The translations under genes were made by a program, and so were the position numbers. From Actinokineospora inagensis DSM 44258 (GTDB lineage: Bacteria; Actinomycetota; Actinomycetes; Mycobacteriales; Pseudonocardiaceae): a stretch of DNA of 64,000 nucleotides. Below, one piece after another: positions 42,430-54,400 of this stretch. Position 1 is the first letter of the stretch. Each line of letters starts with the position of its first letter. The stretch lies in the NCBI RefSeq assembly GCF_000482865.1, contig NZ_AXWW01000023.1:1-64000 (forward strand). The letters are read 5' to 3'. The notes under the pieces were generated by a model. It ran no database searches. It was not told the origin of the DNA and saw only the letters and a program-made list of their open reading frames with translations.

Positions 42430-44685
42430 ATGGCCGACCCCGTCGTCCCGTCGTCCGGCGATTTCAGCACGGCGACCTACGAGCAGATCCTGTTCGCCGT
42501 CACCGGGCAGGGCAGCGATCTGCGCTCGATCGCCGACGCGGGCGACGGGCGCGGGGACCCGTCCGGCGCGTGGCTGAAGGTCGCCTCGACGCCGTCGGCG
42601 TCGAACTCGATCTCCTACCACGCCTGGGACACCTACTACTTCGGTTTCGACGTCAACATGGCGGCGTTCAACGCCTGGCAGAACGGCTGCCTGAACATCG
42701 ACGGGATCACGCAACGGGCGGCTTCCGGCAAGACCGGGCTGTTGGACGTGCAGCGCCTCTTCGACGCCATGGTGACTGCCGACCGGTACCTGGACTTCCT
42801 GCACAACGGCCAGTCCATGGTGCAGAAGTGGGTGGACAGCCTCAGCGGCGACGACGCCGCCCTGCGCGGCAAGGCGGCCTACGCGATCCTGGGCAACCTG
42901 AACCGGCTCTCGTTCACCTTCACCGACCTGAGCAGGCAACTGACCGCCGACCGCACACCGTCCACGGTCACCGGGCTCAAGGAAGCGGCGCTGGCATTGG
43001 GCGCCTTCGGGGTGAACATGGCCAACATCTGGAACCAGCACCGCGGCCTGATCAACCTGGCGGTGCAGAACCTCAACGGGTTCCTGGTCACCCTCGACGA
43101 CTACCTCATCCAGCAGGGGCTCGACGCACGCGCCAAGACGATGTCGGTACCAGGGGGAAAGGGGTACGCGCTCGACGCGTTGACCGACAACGGGCATTTC
43201 GGCCGGAGCATTGCCGAGAACTACATCAAGGATAGGTTGGCAGCGTTCGCGGTCAACTCGACCGGGGAGCGGTTGACCGGCCCAATGGCCGGGATCAAGG
43301 GCGACCTGAAGACGGGCGCGCCGATGAACCAGTTCAACCCGATCCTCAGCGACCTGCTGCGGGCCGAACTGGACGCCATGGACCAGCAGGCGCGCATCGA
43401 GTTCGAGAAGCTCGACGCGGCCTACCAGCGGGCCGGCTTGAGCCTGGGCGACCTGCAGGCCAACCAACCACCGACCGTCGGCATCCTGAGCTCCAGCGAC
43501 GCGGACACCACGCTCGCCGACGCCGGTCTCACCTCGCCGGACGGGTCGGGGCTGGCCGACCTGGCGGGCGGCGGCGCCGACGGCACCGGACTGCCCGACT
43601 TCTCGGGCGGCGGGGCGGACGGGACGGGCGTGGCCGATCTGGCAGGCGGTGGCGCCGGTGGCACGGGCGTACCGGACCTGTCCGGCGGTGGCACCACCAT
43701 CCCCGATTTCGCGGGCGGCGGCTCGGGGGTGGCGGACCTCGCCAACGGCGGCGCCACCGTGCCGAATCTGTCCACTGGAGACAGTGGCGCGGGTGTTGGG
43801 CTGCCCACGAGCGGCGGGGTGCTGTTCCCCAACCTGAACCCGGGCGGCGGCACCGACGACTCGCACGCGGGCGTCAGTTCCGGCGTGATCCCCACCGTGC
43901 CGAACATCAGCGGGCAGGTACCGGACGGGACGATCGACGAGCACGGCTGGTCACCGAACCCGATCACCGTGCCGAACGGGTCCGGCAGCGGGGTCCCGTC
44001 CCTGCCGTCGTCCGGCGGGGGCGGTTCGACGAGCGGATTCCCCGGGAGCACTGCGAACGGTGGGCTCAGCCTGGGTCCGGGCGCGACCCCGGGATCAGGT
44101 CCCGCCCCGGACTTCAACGCCTTCCGGGCCACCACGCCGTCGCCCAGCCTGGATTCCTGGGGCTCGGCGGGCGGCGGCGCGGGCCTGGACTCCGTCGCGG
44201 GCCTCGGCTCGGGTGCCGCGGGTGGCGGACTCAGCGGCGGGCTCGGCAGTGGAGTTGGCGGTGTGGGCGGCACCGGCTCCGGCGCGGTGGGGACCGGCTC
44301 GGCGGGGGGCTGGGCCGACTGGGCGGGCACCGGCGCGGGCTCCGGGTCCGCTGCCGCTGGTGCGCCCGGAGCGGCCGGGACCTCGGCGTCCTCCGGTTAC
44401 GGCGGTATGCCGTACATGCCGATGGGTGGCGCGGGTGCGGGCGCGGGAGGTGGCCGGGAGGAGAAGGAACGCGAGCGGGCGACCTGGCTCACCGAGGACG
44501 ACAAGGTCTGGGGTACCGACAGCGCCGCCGGTCTCGGCGTGATCGGCCGCCCGGACATCGGCCTGCCCGAGACCGACGAGCCGCTCGTCAGCACGCACGT
44601 CCACCTGCGGTCGACCACCACCCCGGTCGCCGCGACCCCGGTCGAGCGCGAGGCCGCGCCGACCGCCGAGAGCACCGGCAACTAG
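42430..44685 (+). CDS. Large PPE-like, glycine-rich type VII substrate
   Basis: This 751-residue protein has a helical N-terminal part of about 350 residues (for example NQHRGLINLAVQNLNGFLVTL and AELDAMDQQARIEFEKLDAAY), followed by a low-complexity Gly/Pro/Ser region. That region contains alternating 13-residue units of the type ADLAGGGADGTG / PDFSGGGADGTG (nt about 43550-43770). The C-terminus carries EKERERATWLTEDDKVWG, a motif frequent at the end of actinobacterial type VII accessory proteins. The overall plan resembles mycobacterial PPE proteins without a strict PPE motif. It lies right after a small helical protein that may be its secretion partner. Predicted cell-surface or secreted protein; function unknown. 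Confidence 0.7.
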   Translation: MADPVVPSSGDFSTATYEQILFAVTGQGSDLRSIADAGDGRGDPSGAWLKVASTPSASNSISYHAWDTYYFGFDVNMAAFNAWQNGCLNIDGITQRAASGKTGLLDVQRLFDAMVTADRYLDFLHNGQSMVQKWVDSLSGDDAALRGKAAYAILGNLNRLSFTFTDLSRQLTADRTPSTVTGLKEAALALGAFGVNMANIWNQHRGLINLAVQNLNGFLVTLDDYLIQQGLDARAKTMSVPGGKGYALDALTDNGHFGRSIAENYIKDRLAAFAVNSTGERLTGPMAGIKGDLKTGAPMNQFNPILSDLLRAELDAMDQQARIEFEKLDAAYQRAGLSLGDLQANQPPTVGILSSSDADTTLADAGLTSPDGSGLADLAGGGADGTGLPDFSGGGADGTGVADLAGGGAGGTGVPDLSGGGTTIPDFAGGGSGVADLANGGATVPNLSTGDSGAGVGLPTSGGVLFPNLNPGGGTDDSHAGVSSGVIPTVPNISGQVPDGTIDEHGWSPNPITVPNGSGSGVPSLPSSGGGGSTSGFPGSTANGGLSLGPGATPGSGPAPDFNAFRATTPSPSLDSWGSAGGGAGLDSVAGLGSGAAGGGLSGGLGSGVGGVGGTGSGAVGTGSAGGWADWAGTGAGSGSAAAGAPGAAGTSASSGYGGMPYMPMGGAGAGAGGGREEKERERATWLTEDDKVWGTDSAAGLGVIGRPDIGLPETDEPLVSTHVHLRSTTTPVAATPVEREAAPTAESTGN

Positions 44686-44694
44686 GAGGCGACC

Positions 44695-45108
44695 GTGTCG
44701 ACACCACTGCACAACGAGATGGCCGCGGCGCTGGCGTCGCTGCGCGAGGAACACGAGAAGATCACCGCCGCGGTCGAGCGGGTGCGCTCCGCCACGACCA
44801 CGGTCACCGCGGACGACCGCATGTTCGAGGTCACCGTGGACGGTCGGGGCAAGCTGCTCGACCTCAAGTTCAGCGGCAGGCGCTGGCGGGAACTGGCACC
44901 GGCCGAACTGAGCGGCAAGCTCATCGAGACGATCACGAAGGCGCAGGAGCTCGCCGCGGCGGGCACCCAGGGCACCTTCACCGAGCTGATGCCGAAGGGG
45001 TTGGCCCCCAACGGCTTCGAACTGTCCTCCGTAGACGCTTTGCGGGCCGAGGTGGAGACCATGCTGAACTCCGCCGCCACCGACTCGACCAGGATGTGGA
45101 CCAAGTGA
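44695..45108 (+). CDS. YbaB/EbfC-family-like protein of the type VII locus
   Basis: This 137-residue protein shows the YbaB fold pattern: a long N-terminal helix (NEMAAALASLREEHEKITAAVERVR), a beta hairpin (MFEVTVDGRGKLLDLKFS), then a C-terminal helix (LSGKLIETITKAQELAAAG). YbaB/EbfC proteins bind nucleoid DNA; relatives in ESX loci (EspL-like) support secretion or expression of the system. GTG 44695 has AGGAGG six bases upstream. It overlaps the next gene as GTGA. Confidence 0.8.
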   Translation: MSTPLHNEMAAALASLREEHEKITAAVERVRSATTTVTADDRMFEVTVDGRGKLLDLKFSGRRWRELAPAELSGKLIETITKAQELAAAGTQGTFTELMPKGLAPNGFELSSVDALRAEVETMLNSAATDSTRMWTK

Positions 45109-45416
45109 GCAACCGTTTCTCCGTTGACCCCGAGGCGCTGCACAACGCGGGCATCAACTTGGAAGGCGTGGTGAACGTCGCCGACGACATCTGCGACAAG
45201 CTGTTCGCCGCCGTGGCGGACGCGCGCGGCGCGGGCGGCACCGGCACGATGGGCAGCCAGTTCAACAACGGGTACCAGCCCAGCGCGCAGCAGGGGCTGG
45301 ACTTCCTGCGCCTGCTGCGCAAGACCCTGGACGACACCGGCGCGGGCACCGTCAAGGCGGCCGCCGTGTTCGCCGAGACATCGGACGACGCCGAAGCCGC
45401 CGTCCAGCCCTCCTGA
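45105..45416 (+). CDS. EspC-like type VII secretion target
   Basis: This 103-residue protein resembles the T7SS_ESX_EspC family: a start SNRFSVDPEALHNAGINLEGV, a turn region with GTMGSQFNNGYQPSAQQGLDFLR, then a helix to the C-terminus with AETSDDAEAAV. Such proteins are secreted helical hairpins or chaperone-like partners of larger substrates. The GTG overlaps the previous stop as GTGA. It lies 18 bases before the giant gene, so it may escort the giant protein through the channel. Confidence 0.75.
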   Translation: MSNRFSVDPEALHNAGINLEGVVNVADDICDKLFAAVADARGAGGTGTMGSQFNNGYQPSAQQGLDFLRLLRKTLDDTGAGTVKAAAVFAETSDDAEAAVQPS

Positions 45417-45434
45417 CAAGGACACCCACCCCTG

Positions 45435-48400
45435 ATGGCGATGATGGTCCCGGACGACGTGCGCCGGATGTTCCTGGTGATCACCGGCGAGGAATGGCCG
45501 GACGCGAACGAGGACAAGCTGCACACGTTGGCCACCGCGTGGGACACCGCGGCGAACCGCCTCACCGGCGAGTTGGCCCCGGAGCTGCTCAAGGCCGTCA
45601 TCGCCATCAGGTCGACGTTCAACGGCGCGACCGAGCAAGCGTTCGTCGCCAAGATGTCACCGTTCGTCGAAGGGGCGGACAACTACATCGCCGCCTCGGC
45701 GGAACAGTTCCACGGGTTGGCGAAATACCTGCACGACCTCGCGGTGGACGTCGAGTACGTCAAGCTCGTCTCGGTGCTGAGCCTGGTCGCGCTGGCCGTG
45801 GAAATCGCCTGGGCGTCGGCGGCCGCGGCGGAGACGGGCGGGGCGAGCATGGCCTGGCTCGCCGAACGCGTCGCCGCCGTGCGGGCACTGCTGCGGACCG
45901 CGGCGGGTCGACTGCTGCTGCGGTTCGCCCAGGCCGAGATGGTCGGCATGGCGTTCCAGGTGGTGATCGACGTGGTGGCGCAGGGCATGCAGTTCGCCAT
46001 GGGCACCCGACACCAGTGGAACACGGGCTACACCACCAACGCCCTCGGCGTCGGCGCGCTCGGCGGTGTGCTGATGATCCCACTGGCAGGCGTCGGCGAG
46101 GTGCTCGCGCACGCCACCGCCCAGGGCGTCGAGTCCGTGCTGTCGAAGTTCGCCAAGTTCGCCAAAGGCATGCCCGGCTGGGCGCACACCATCCCCGAAC
46201 TGATCTCCGAGGTGGGGGTGGAGGCCTTCCACGAGGTCTTCACCGAGACGCTCTACAACTTCCTCACCACCGGTGAGTTCAGCATGAACGTGTTCTCGGC
46301 CACCTCCGGCGGCGTCTCCGGCATCGGCGGCGCCGCAGGCCGGTCGGTCCGCCACGCGGGCACCGGCGCCGGACACGCCCCCACCCTGCACCTCGGCGAG
46401 ACCCCGCACAGCCCAGAAGTCCACAGTGGATCTGAAGCGGTTGTTGAGACCACAGTGGACAATGCGGCCGCGTCGCCCGTTTCGTCGACCGGACAGACGA
46501 GCCTGCCGGTCCCCACGCCCCACTCCGCCGAACCCGCGACAACCACACCAGTGGCCGGGAGCCACCCGCTCACAGCGAACGGGTTCGCGCGGACCCCAGG
46601 CGCCACTCCCACGGCCACGCCGTCGCCCGCCACCGAACACGCGGGCAACACCGACGCGCCGCGACCGGTGTCGCCCGGCCAACCCACCAGCACCCCGCCC
46701 GCCACCGGCACCTCGACGACTACCCACCCGGCCGAACCCGCCACCCAGGCCGGCCGGAACCCCCGTCCCAGCAACGAGGTTCCCGGCACCACACCCCGGA
46801 CAGGCACCGGACCCACCACCACACCGCGATCCGATGTCCCGACGAGCACCGGTGGGCCGACCACAGCCACGCACAACGCCACCACAACCCCCACGAGCAC
46901 GGTCCCCCACACAGCCACACCCACCACCGGACAACGGCCCGAGGTGCCGGCGGGCACCAGCGAGCCCACCAGTACGGCACCCACCACCGCCGCGCCGCGA
47001 TCCGACGTCCCGACGAGCACCGGTGGGCCGACCACAGCCGCGCACACCCTCGCCACAACCGCCACGAACGCGGTTCCCCAAACAGCTACACCCGCCGCCG
47101 AGCAACGGCCCGCAGTGCCAGCGGGCACCAGCGAACCGACCACTCCGGCACCCACCACCGTCGCGCCTGCCGCCACCACCGCACCGCGACCCGATATCCC
47201 GGCGAGCACCGGTGGATCGACCACAGCCACGCGCGGCGCCACCACAACCACCACGAGCACGGTCCCCCAGACAGCCACACCCACCACCGGACAACGGCCC
47301 GCAGTGTCGGCGAGTACCAGCGAACCGACCACTACGGCACCCACCACCGCCGCACCCGCCACCGTCGAAGCAACCACAACCCCTGTCACGGCAACGGCAG
47401 GCGGCCAGACCGCCGCCGAGCCCACGCCCACCACCGGCCAACGCGCGAGCGACCTGGCCAACACCAGCACGCCAACCACCACGGCAAGCCAGACCGCGGG
47501 CACAACCGCCGAGGTCACAGCAAGCACCGGACAAGGCGCAGGCAGCCCGACAGTCCTCACTCCGGCTCCCGCTCTCCCCACCCCGGGCAGCAGCACCACC
47601 CCGACAAGGCCCACCAGGTCCGGAACCCCCACCCCACCGGCCACTCCCACCAGCCCGGCCGCATCCATGTCCGAATCGGCCACCTCCACCAGACCGGCAG
47701 CGCCGATTCCCGCAAGCACGCCAACGGAATCGGCCCCGCCCATCGCTCCGGGCAGCCGCACCGAACCGGACGCACCGACCGTGACCGCGGCCGCGGGGCA
47801 GACCGGTACGGGCACACGGCGGCGCAGAGTCCCGCCGCCGATCGCCACCACCCTGCAGGCGGCGGTTGCCGCAGGCTTCCCGGTCGACGCGGCTGGACGG
47901 CGGCAGGTCATGGAGGCGTGGGGACTGCGCCACCGCTCGGAGCCGGAGAGCTGGGGCCGCCTGATCAGCGATGGTCAGGCCGCCGGGTACGCGGCGGCGA
48001 GCGCGTTCTACTCGACCTTCCGGGGCTACCCCATCATCGCCGAGGACGTGACGGACTCGGCCTGGGACCGGCACGCCATGGAGGACGTCGGGCACGACCA
48101 GGCCGGCCTGGCCACCGTGGTCGAGCGGATTGATCGCGGTGGGGACGGCTCGATCGCGATGATGCTGACCCACAACGGGTCACGCGTGTGGATCGTGGTC
48201 AACCAGGGCGGCACCGTGCGGATCTACGACCCGGTGTCCGCGTCCCACAGCGATATCGCGACCGCTCCCCCGATGCCCGGTCTGGGTTCGGTGCGCGCGA
48301 TCACGCTGGACGCCGGAGACAACCCCATCCTCCCCGAGCGGCTGGACCTGCTGAGGCGGATCGTGCCGGAGGGCACCAGGTTCGTCCCCCCGCAGGAATG

Positions 48401-51400
48401 GGCACACCTGATCAGCGACGTCGCGTCGGAGGGCGACAACTTCGACGCCGCACTCGCGGTCCACTCCACCTACCAGGGCCATCCCGTTGCCCTGGGCGCC
48501 AACGACCTCGGCAATCCGGCCTGGGCGCAACGGGACGAGGAAATCTTCGACGACGGTCCGGACGGCCTGGTGCAGGTGATCAACCGCCTCCGCACAGGCG
48601 GCCCGAACTCGACTGCCATCTTGCAGACCACCACCCACGGCTCGGTCATCCAGTACAACTGGAACCTCATCAACCACAACAACCAGATCCTGCTCGTCGA
48701 CCCGGGCAACGGCACGGTCGTCGATGCCACGCCGGACGCGATCCCCGAGCTCCACCACGTCGCCGCGATCACATTCGACCGCGACAACAACCCCCTACCG
48801 CAGGCGCCCATCGAGATCGCGGCTGTGCGCCAGGCAACCGGGCCGGAGCTGCGACTGCGCGCGCTGCGATTGGAGATTCCGGACGCCAACGCCCGGTACG
48901 GGGACCCGGCGAGGTGGGCGAGCCTGGTCAACGGCGGCCGCGTCGAAACCTACCTCGGCGCCGCGGCAATGGCGTTCCTGTCCAGCTACCACGGTCGTCC
49001 CGTGGTCATGGGCGCCAACGACCGTGGACTCATCAGCCAGTGGTGGACCGGCGCGCGCTACATCGGTGTGGATGAGATCGGGTGGCAGGACGTGGTCAAC
49101 CGCGTCCGCGCGGACGGCCCCGGCGCGGCCGCGATCGTGATCGTCCACCGATTGGCGGAGGACAGTTGGTTCCACCGGAACCTGGTCAACCACAACGGCC
49201 AGGTGCTGGTCTACGACGCGCTCGACGGCCGTCCGCTGCCCGGGTACACCCTCCGTGAGCTCGGGAATGTCTTCGCGACCTTCACGAACACCACCAACAA
49301 CCCCTTCCTCGGCCACGGGCCCGCCCTGCCATCTCTGGCGAGCATCGGCTCGGCCGACCCGCACACCCAACTGGCGGACCTGACACAGCGGCTCGGCGAC
49401 GGCCCGCGGAGTTGGGTGGGGCTGGTCAACGGCCTGGGGGACCACGGCACGAGTGTCGATGCCGCCCTGGCGTTCCACTCCACCCTCCGCGGCCACCCCG
49501 TTGTCCTCGGCGCCAACGCACTCGGCAGTCCGCCCTGGGTCGAGTACGGCGCCGAGGCCTACGGCGACGGTGCGGCGGGTCTGCGAAACGTGATCAACAG
49601 CCTGTTGGCCAACGGCGACGGCTCAGCCGCCGTCATGTTCGGCCAACGGGGCAGCGACGAGCCGCACTTCTGGAACCTGGTCAACCACCAGGGCGAGGTG
49701 TGGCTGTTCGACGCGCTCGTCGGCGAGGCCCGGGTCGCCACGGCGAACGCCCTCCCCGGGCTCGGGCGGATCTTCGCGACCATCACGGACGCCGCCAACA
49801 ACCACGTGCGGCTCGGCGCGATACCGCTGACCGACGACAACGCCCCCCGATCGCAACTCGACGCGCATCAGCGACTGCGCGCCATGCGGAGGGAGTTCGC
49901 CGACGGTACGCCGTATGCCCACCCGACAGGGCTCATGGACCTGGTCAACGGCATCGGCCCCGAGGCGGACGGCCTCCTCGCCGCCTGGGCCCTCCACTCC
50001 TCTTACCACGGCAACCCCATCGTGGTGGGCGCGAACGAGCACACTCTCGGCGTTCCGGCGTGGGCCGAGCACGACGGGGAATACTTCGGCGAGGGACCGG
50101 CGGCCCTGCAGCGGGTGATCCACCGGGTCCGCCTCGGCGGCGCGGGCTCGGCCGCCATCGTCCGGACCGACAGCACCACCACGACCGAGCTGTCCACCTG
50201 GAACGTGTTCTTCCACGACGGCACCGTGTGGCTCGTGGACCCGGTCGCGGGCACCGGCCGCACGGCCACGCCGAACGCGATCCCCGATCTGGCGAACGTG
50301 CAAGCGGTGCCGCTGGACGCCGACAACAACTACATCCACGCTCCGGAACCGGCGGTCGACGCCCACGGCAGGCCGCTGACCGACGCGGACTCGCAACTGC
50401 GGCAACTGCGGGCGTTCATCCCCCGGGGCGTCCGGTACACCAACCCGGAGACATGGGCGCACTTGGTCAACGGCGACCCCACCGAGCCCGACTCCCCGGA
50501 AAACAGGCATCGGCTGGCGTTGGCGGTCCTCTCGGGCTACCACAGCGTACCCGTCGTGGTGGGCGCGCAGGGCAACGCGGTCCGCCGCGCGAACTGGCAC
50601 CGTCTGGAACCGGCACGGGTCACCGGCATCGACGCCGTGGTCGGCCTGCTCCACGACGCGGGAAGCAACTCCGCCGCGATCGTCATCGGCCGCCTGGGCG
50701 CCAACGCCGAGTTCCGCACCTGGACCTTGATCAACGACGACGGCGGCATGCGGCTGCTCGACCCGTACTCCGGCGCGAGCCACCCCTACTACCTGGACCT
50801 CGAGGACGTCTCGGCGGTCCTGGTGGACCACCAGAACCAGTACCTGCCGATCCCGGTCGAGGCACGGGTACTGAGCCCCGTCGACAGCGACGCCGACACC
50901 CTCCTCGGGCGCCCGGCCACCCCGCCGGACATCCCGGTCGACAGCCCCATCAGCTCCTCCGGCGCCGAGACCGCCGCGTCACCCAGCAGCTCCATCTTCA
51001 GCCTGCCCGCTTCGGAGATCGGACAACTCTTCGCCGAGCAGGAGGCGGCGAACCCAGCCTCCCCCGCCGAGCCTGCCATCCTCACTCCGCAAGAGGACGC
51101 CGTCGACGTGGGCAGGCAGGACCTCGTCACGCTCCGGGGTGCGCTGGTACTGGAGATGCTCCGGCCACTCGTGTCCTTCGGCACCCCGGCCGACTGGGCA
51201 CACCGGATCAACGAGACCGGGCCGGACGCCAACAGCCTCGACGCCGCCCGAGCGTTCCACTCCACCCTCCGCGACAACCCCGTCATCCTGGGCGTCAACC
51301 ACCTCGGCGACCCGGCCTGGGCCCGACGCGACGAGCAGGTCTTCCCGGACGGCCCGGAAGGCCTGGCTCAGGTGATCGACCTCGTCCGCGCGGGCGGCCC

Positions 51401-54400
51401 GAGCGCCGCCGCCATCCTGCAGACCACCACCCGCGATTCAGTCCTGCAGGAAAACCGCAACCTGGTCAACCACGGCAACCGGGTACTGCTCATCGACCCG
51501 GTCCACGGCACCGTCACCGACGCCACCCCGAACGCGATCCCCAACCTCCACCACGTCGCCGCCATCACGTTCGACACCAACAACAACCCGCTCAACGCCA
51601 ACCCCGCGCAGCCGAACCGCACCGCGGCGGTTCGGCGGCCCAGGGGTCCGCTGCCACCCCGGATCGACACCAGCGGGCAGGCGCCGGTGGGGGCTCCGCT
51701 CAACTCGGCCCAGGCCGTGGCCCGGCGGCGACGCGACATCGAGGACGCCGGATTCATCTACCGCACGGTGCCGGCGAGGTGGGTCGGGCTGATCAGCGAC
51801 GGTCGGGCGACCGGGCGCGACGCGGCAGCCGCGTTCCTCCTGACCTTCCGGGGCCGCTCCACCATCGCCGAGGACGTGACGTACTCGCCCTGGGACGGGT
51901 ACGAGATGGAGCACGTCGGTCGCGACGAGGCGGGCCTGGCCGCCGTGGTCGAGCGGATCACCCGCGGCGGAGACGGCTCGATCGCGCTGGTGCTGACCGG
52001 AGACAACCGGCAACGCACGTGGCTGGTGGTCAACGAGAGCGACGTCGTGCGCGTCTACGACCCGGTGACCGCGTCGCACAGCGACTTCGCGACCGCACCC
52101 CCGATGCCCGACCTGGGTGCGGTGCGCGCGATCACGCTGGACGCCGGGGACAACCCCATCACCCCCGGACCCCGGGAGCAGCCGTCCCCCGCCGAGTTCC
52201 AGCCGGAACCCACGGCCGAACCGCGACAGGCGACGCCGGAGGCCAACGCCCGGTACGCGGACCCGGACGAGTGGCCGAGCCTGATCAACGGCATCGACGA
52301 CCAGGGGGACGGCAGCACGGCGACGCGGGCGTTCCACCTCGCCTACAACAGGCACCTCATGGGCATCGACGCCAACGATCCGGCTTTCGCCGGGCAGGTG
52401 CTGCGCCCGGCGGCCTACCTCGGTCTGGACGCGACCGGGCGGCAGGACCTGGTCAACCGCCTCCGCGCGGATGGTCCCGGCGCGACCGCCATCATGGAGG
52501 TCCACCTGAGGACGGGCGTCCGGTACTACCGGAACCTGGTCAACCACAACGGCCAGGTGCTGGTCTACAACGCGCGCTCCCGCATCCTCGTCGAAGGCGA
52601 GCCCACCATCGCCGAAGGCACGCATGTCTACGGGACCTTCGCGAACGTCACCGACAACCCCGTCCGCCTCCGACGGTTCGGCCATGATGTGGCCCACCTG
52701 AGCAGGCCACTGCGGCGGCTGGCATGGCTGGTCGGTGCCGGCCCGCACCCGCTCGAGTGGGTGGGGCAGGTCAACGGCCTGGGGAACAGCGCAACGAGCC
52801 TCGACGCCGCACGGGCTTTCCACTCCACCCTCCGCGGCAACCCCGTCATCCTGGGCGTCAACGAAGTCGGCAGCCCGGAGTGGGTCGGGTACGACGCCGA
52901 GGTCTACGGCCACGGCACCACCGGCCTGCAGAACGTGATCGACAGCGTCGCCGCCAACGGCTACCGCGCGGCCGCCATCGTGACCGGCCACCTGGCGGAC
53001 GGCGGGCTGTACCACTGGAACCTGGTCAACCACCAAGGCGACGTGTGGCTTGTCTACGCGCGCACCGGCATGGCCACGCTCGCCACGGCGGATGCTTTCC
53101 CCGAGGTCGGACTGGTCTCCGCGACCGTCACGGACGCCACGAACAACCACGTCCGGCGCGGGCAGGCACCCCCGGTCGACGACCACGGCCGCAGGCCACT
53201 GCCCCAGGCACGTCTGCAATTGCAAGAACTGCGCGAAGCTGTGCAGGAGGTCGCGTCGTACCCGCTACCAACGATGCTCATGGACCGGGTCAACGGCATC
53301 GGCCCTGAGGTGAACGGCCTCCTCGTCGCCTGGGCCCTGCACTCCTCCTACCACGGCAACGCCGTCGTGATCGGTGCCAACGGGCACGACCTGGGCACTC
53401 CGGCGTGGACCGAGCACGACGGGGAACACTTCGGCACCGGACCGGCCGCCCTGCAGCAGGTGATCCACCGCGTCCGCCTCGGCGGCGCGGGCTCGGCCGC
53501 CATCCTCCAGACCGGCACCACCACCTCGGCCGAGCTGTCCACCTGGAACCTGTTCTTCCACCTGGACTTCATGATGCTCATCGATCCGGTCGCAGGCACA
53601 GTCAGGCACGCCGCACCGAACGCGATCCCCGACCTGGCGGACGTGTACGCGGTCCCGCTGGACGCCAACAACCAGTACATCCACCCGCGACCGTCGGTCG
53701 ACGCCCTCGGCCTGCCGTTGACCGACGCGGACCGGCAATTGGCGCGACTGCGGTCGTTCGTGCCCGAGGGCGTCCGGCACACCGATCCACACACGTGGGC
53801 GCACCTGGTCAACGGCGACCCCGCGTCGCAACACAACGGGTACCAGTTGGCGCTGGCATTCGACTCGACCTACAACGGCAGGCCCGTCGTGGTGGGCGCG
53901 GAGGGCAGCGCGGTCAGCCACCGGCCCTGGCACGACACCCCGCCGGTGCGGTTCAACGAGGTCGGGAACGTGATCGACCTGATCCGCAGCACGGGACCGC
54001 ACGCCACCGCCATCGTCACCGGAAGGCTGACCGAGGACGCGGCGCCGCACACCTGGAACCTGATCAACAGCAACACCGGTCTGCGGATGTTCGACCCGAG
54101 TTCCGGCGTGAACGAGTTCCGCTTGAACCTGCGGGACGTCTCGGCGACCGTGCTGGACGCCCGGAACCTGCCCGTCCAGGTGCCACGCCAGATGCGGACC
54201 CAGAGCCCGGTGCACAACGATGCCGATACCCTCATCGGGAGCCCGGACGACACCCAGCCGACCATGCCGAGCCCGGACGACACCCAGCCGACCATGCCGG
54301 TACGACCGATCAGCCTCGGCACCATCAGCCCCACGACCGCCGGGTCGCAGCACGAGTCCGTTTTCAGCCTGGCCGCCTCAGAGGTCGACGGGCTGTTCGC

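Noticed and set aside
46818-47370. Possible CRISPR array because of regular repeats
   Set aside because: The repeats are about 170-190 bases, lie inside an open reading frame and keep the codon phase; there are no spacers or cas genes.
45657-48173. Very long open frames antisense to the giant gene and to many other genes
   Set aside because: They are the expected by-product of high GC in the third codon position on the other strand; they have Arg/Gly/Ala-rich, family-less translations and no ribosome sites, while the sense frames have clear domains.
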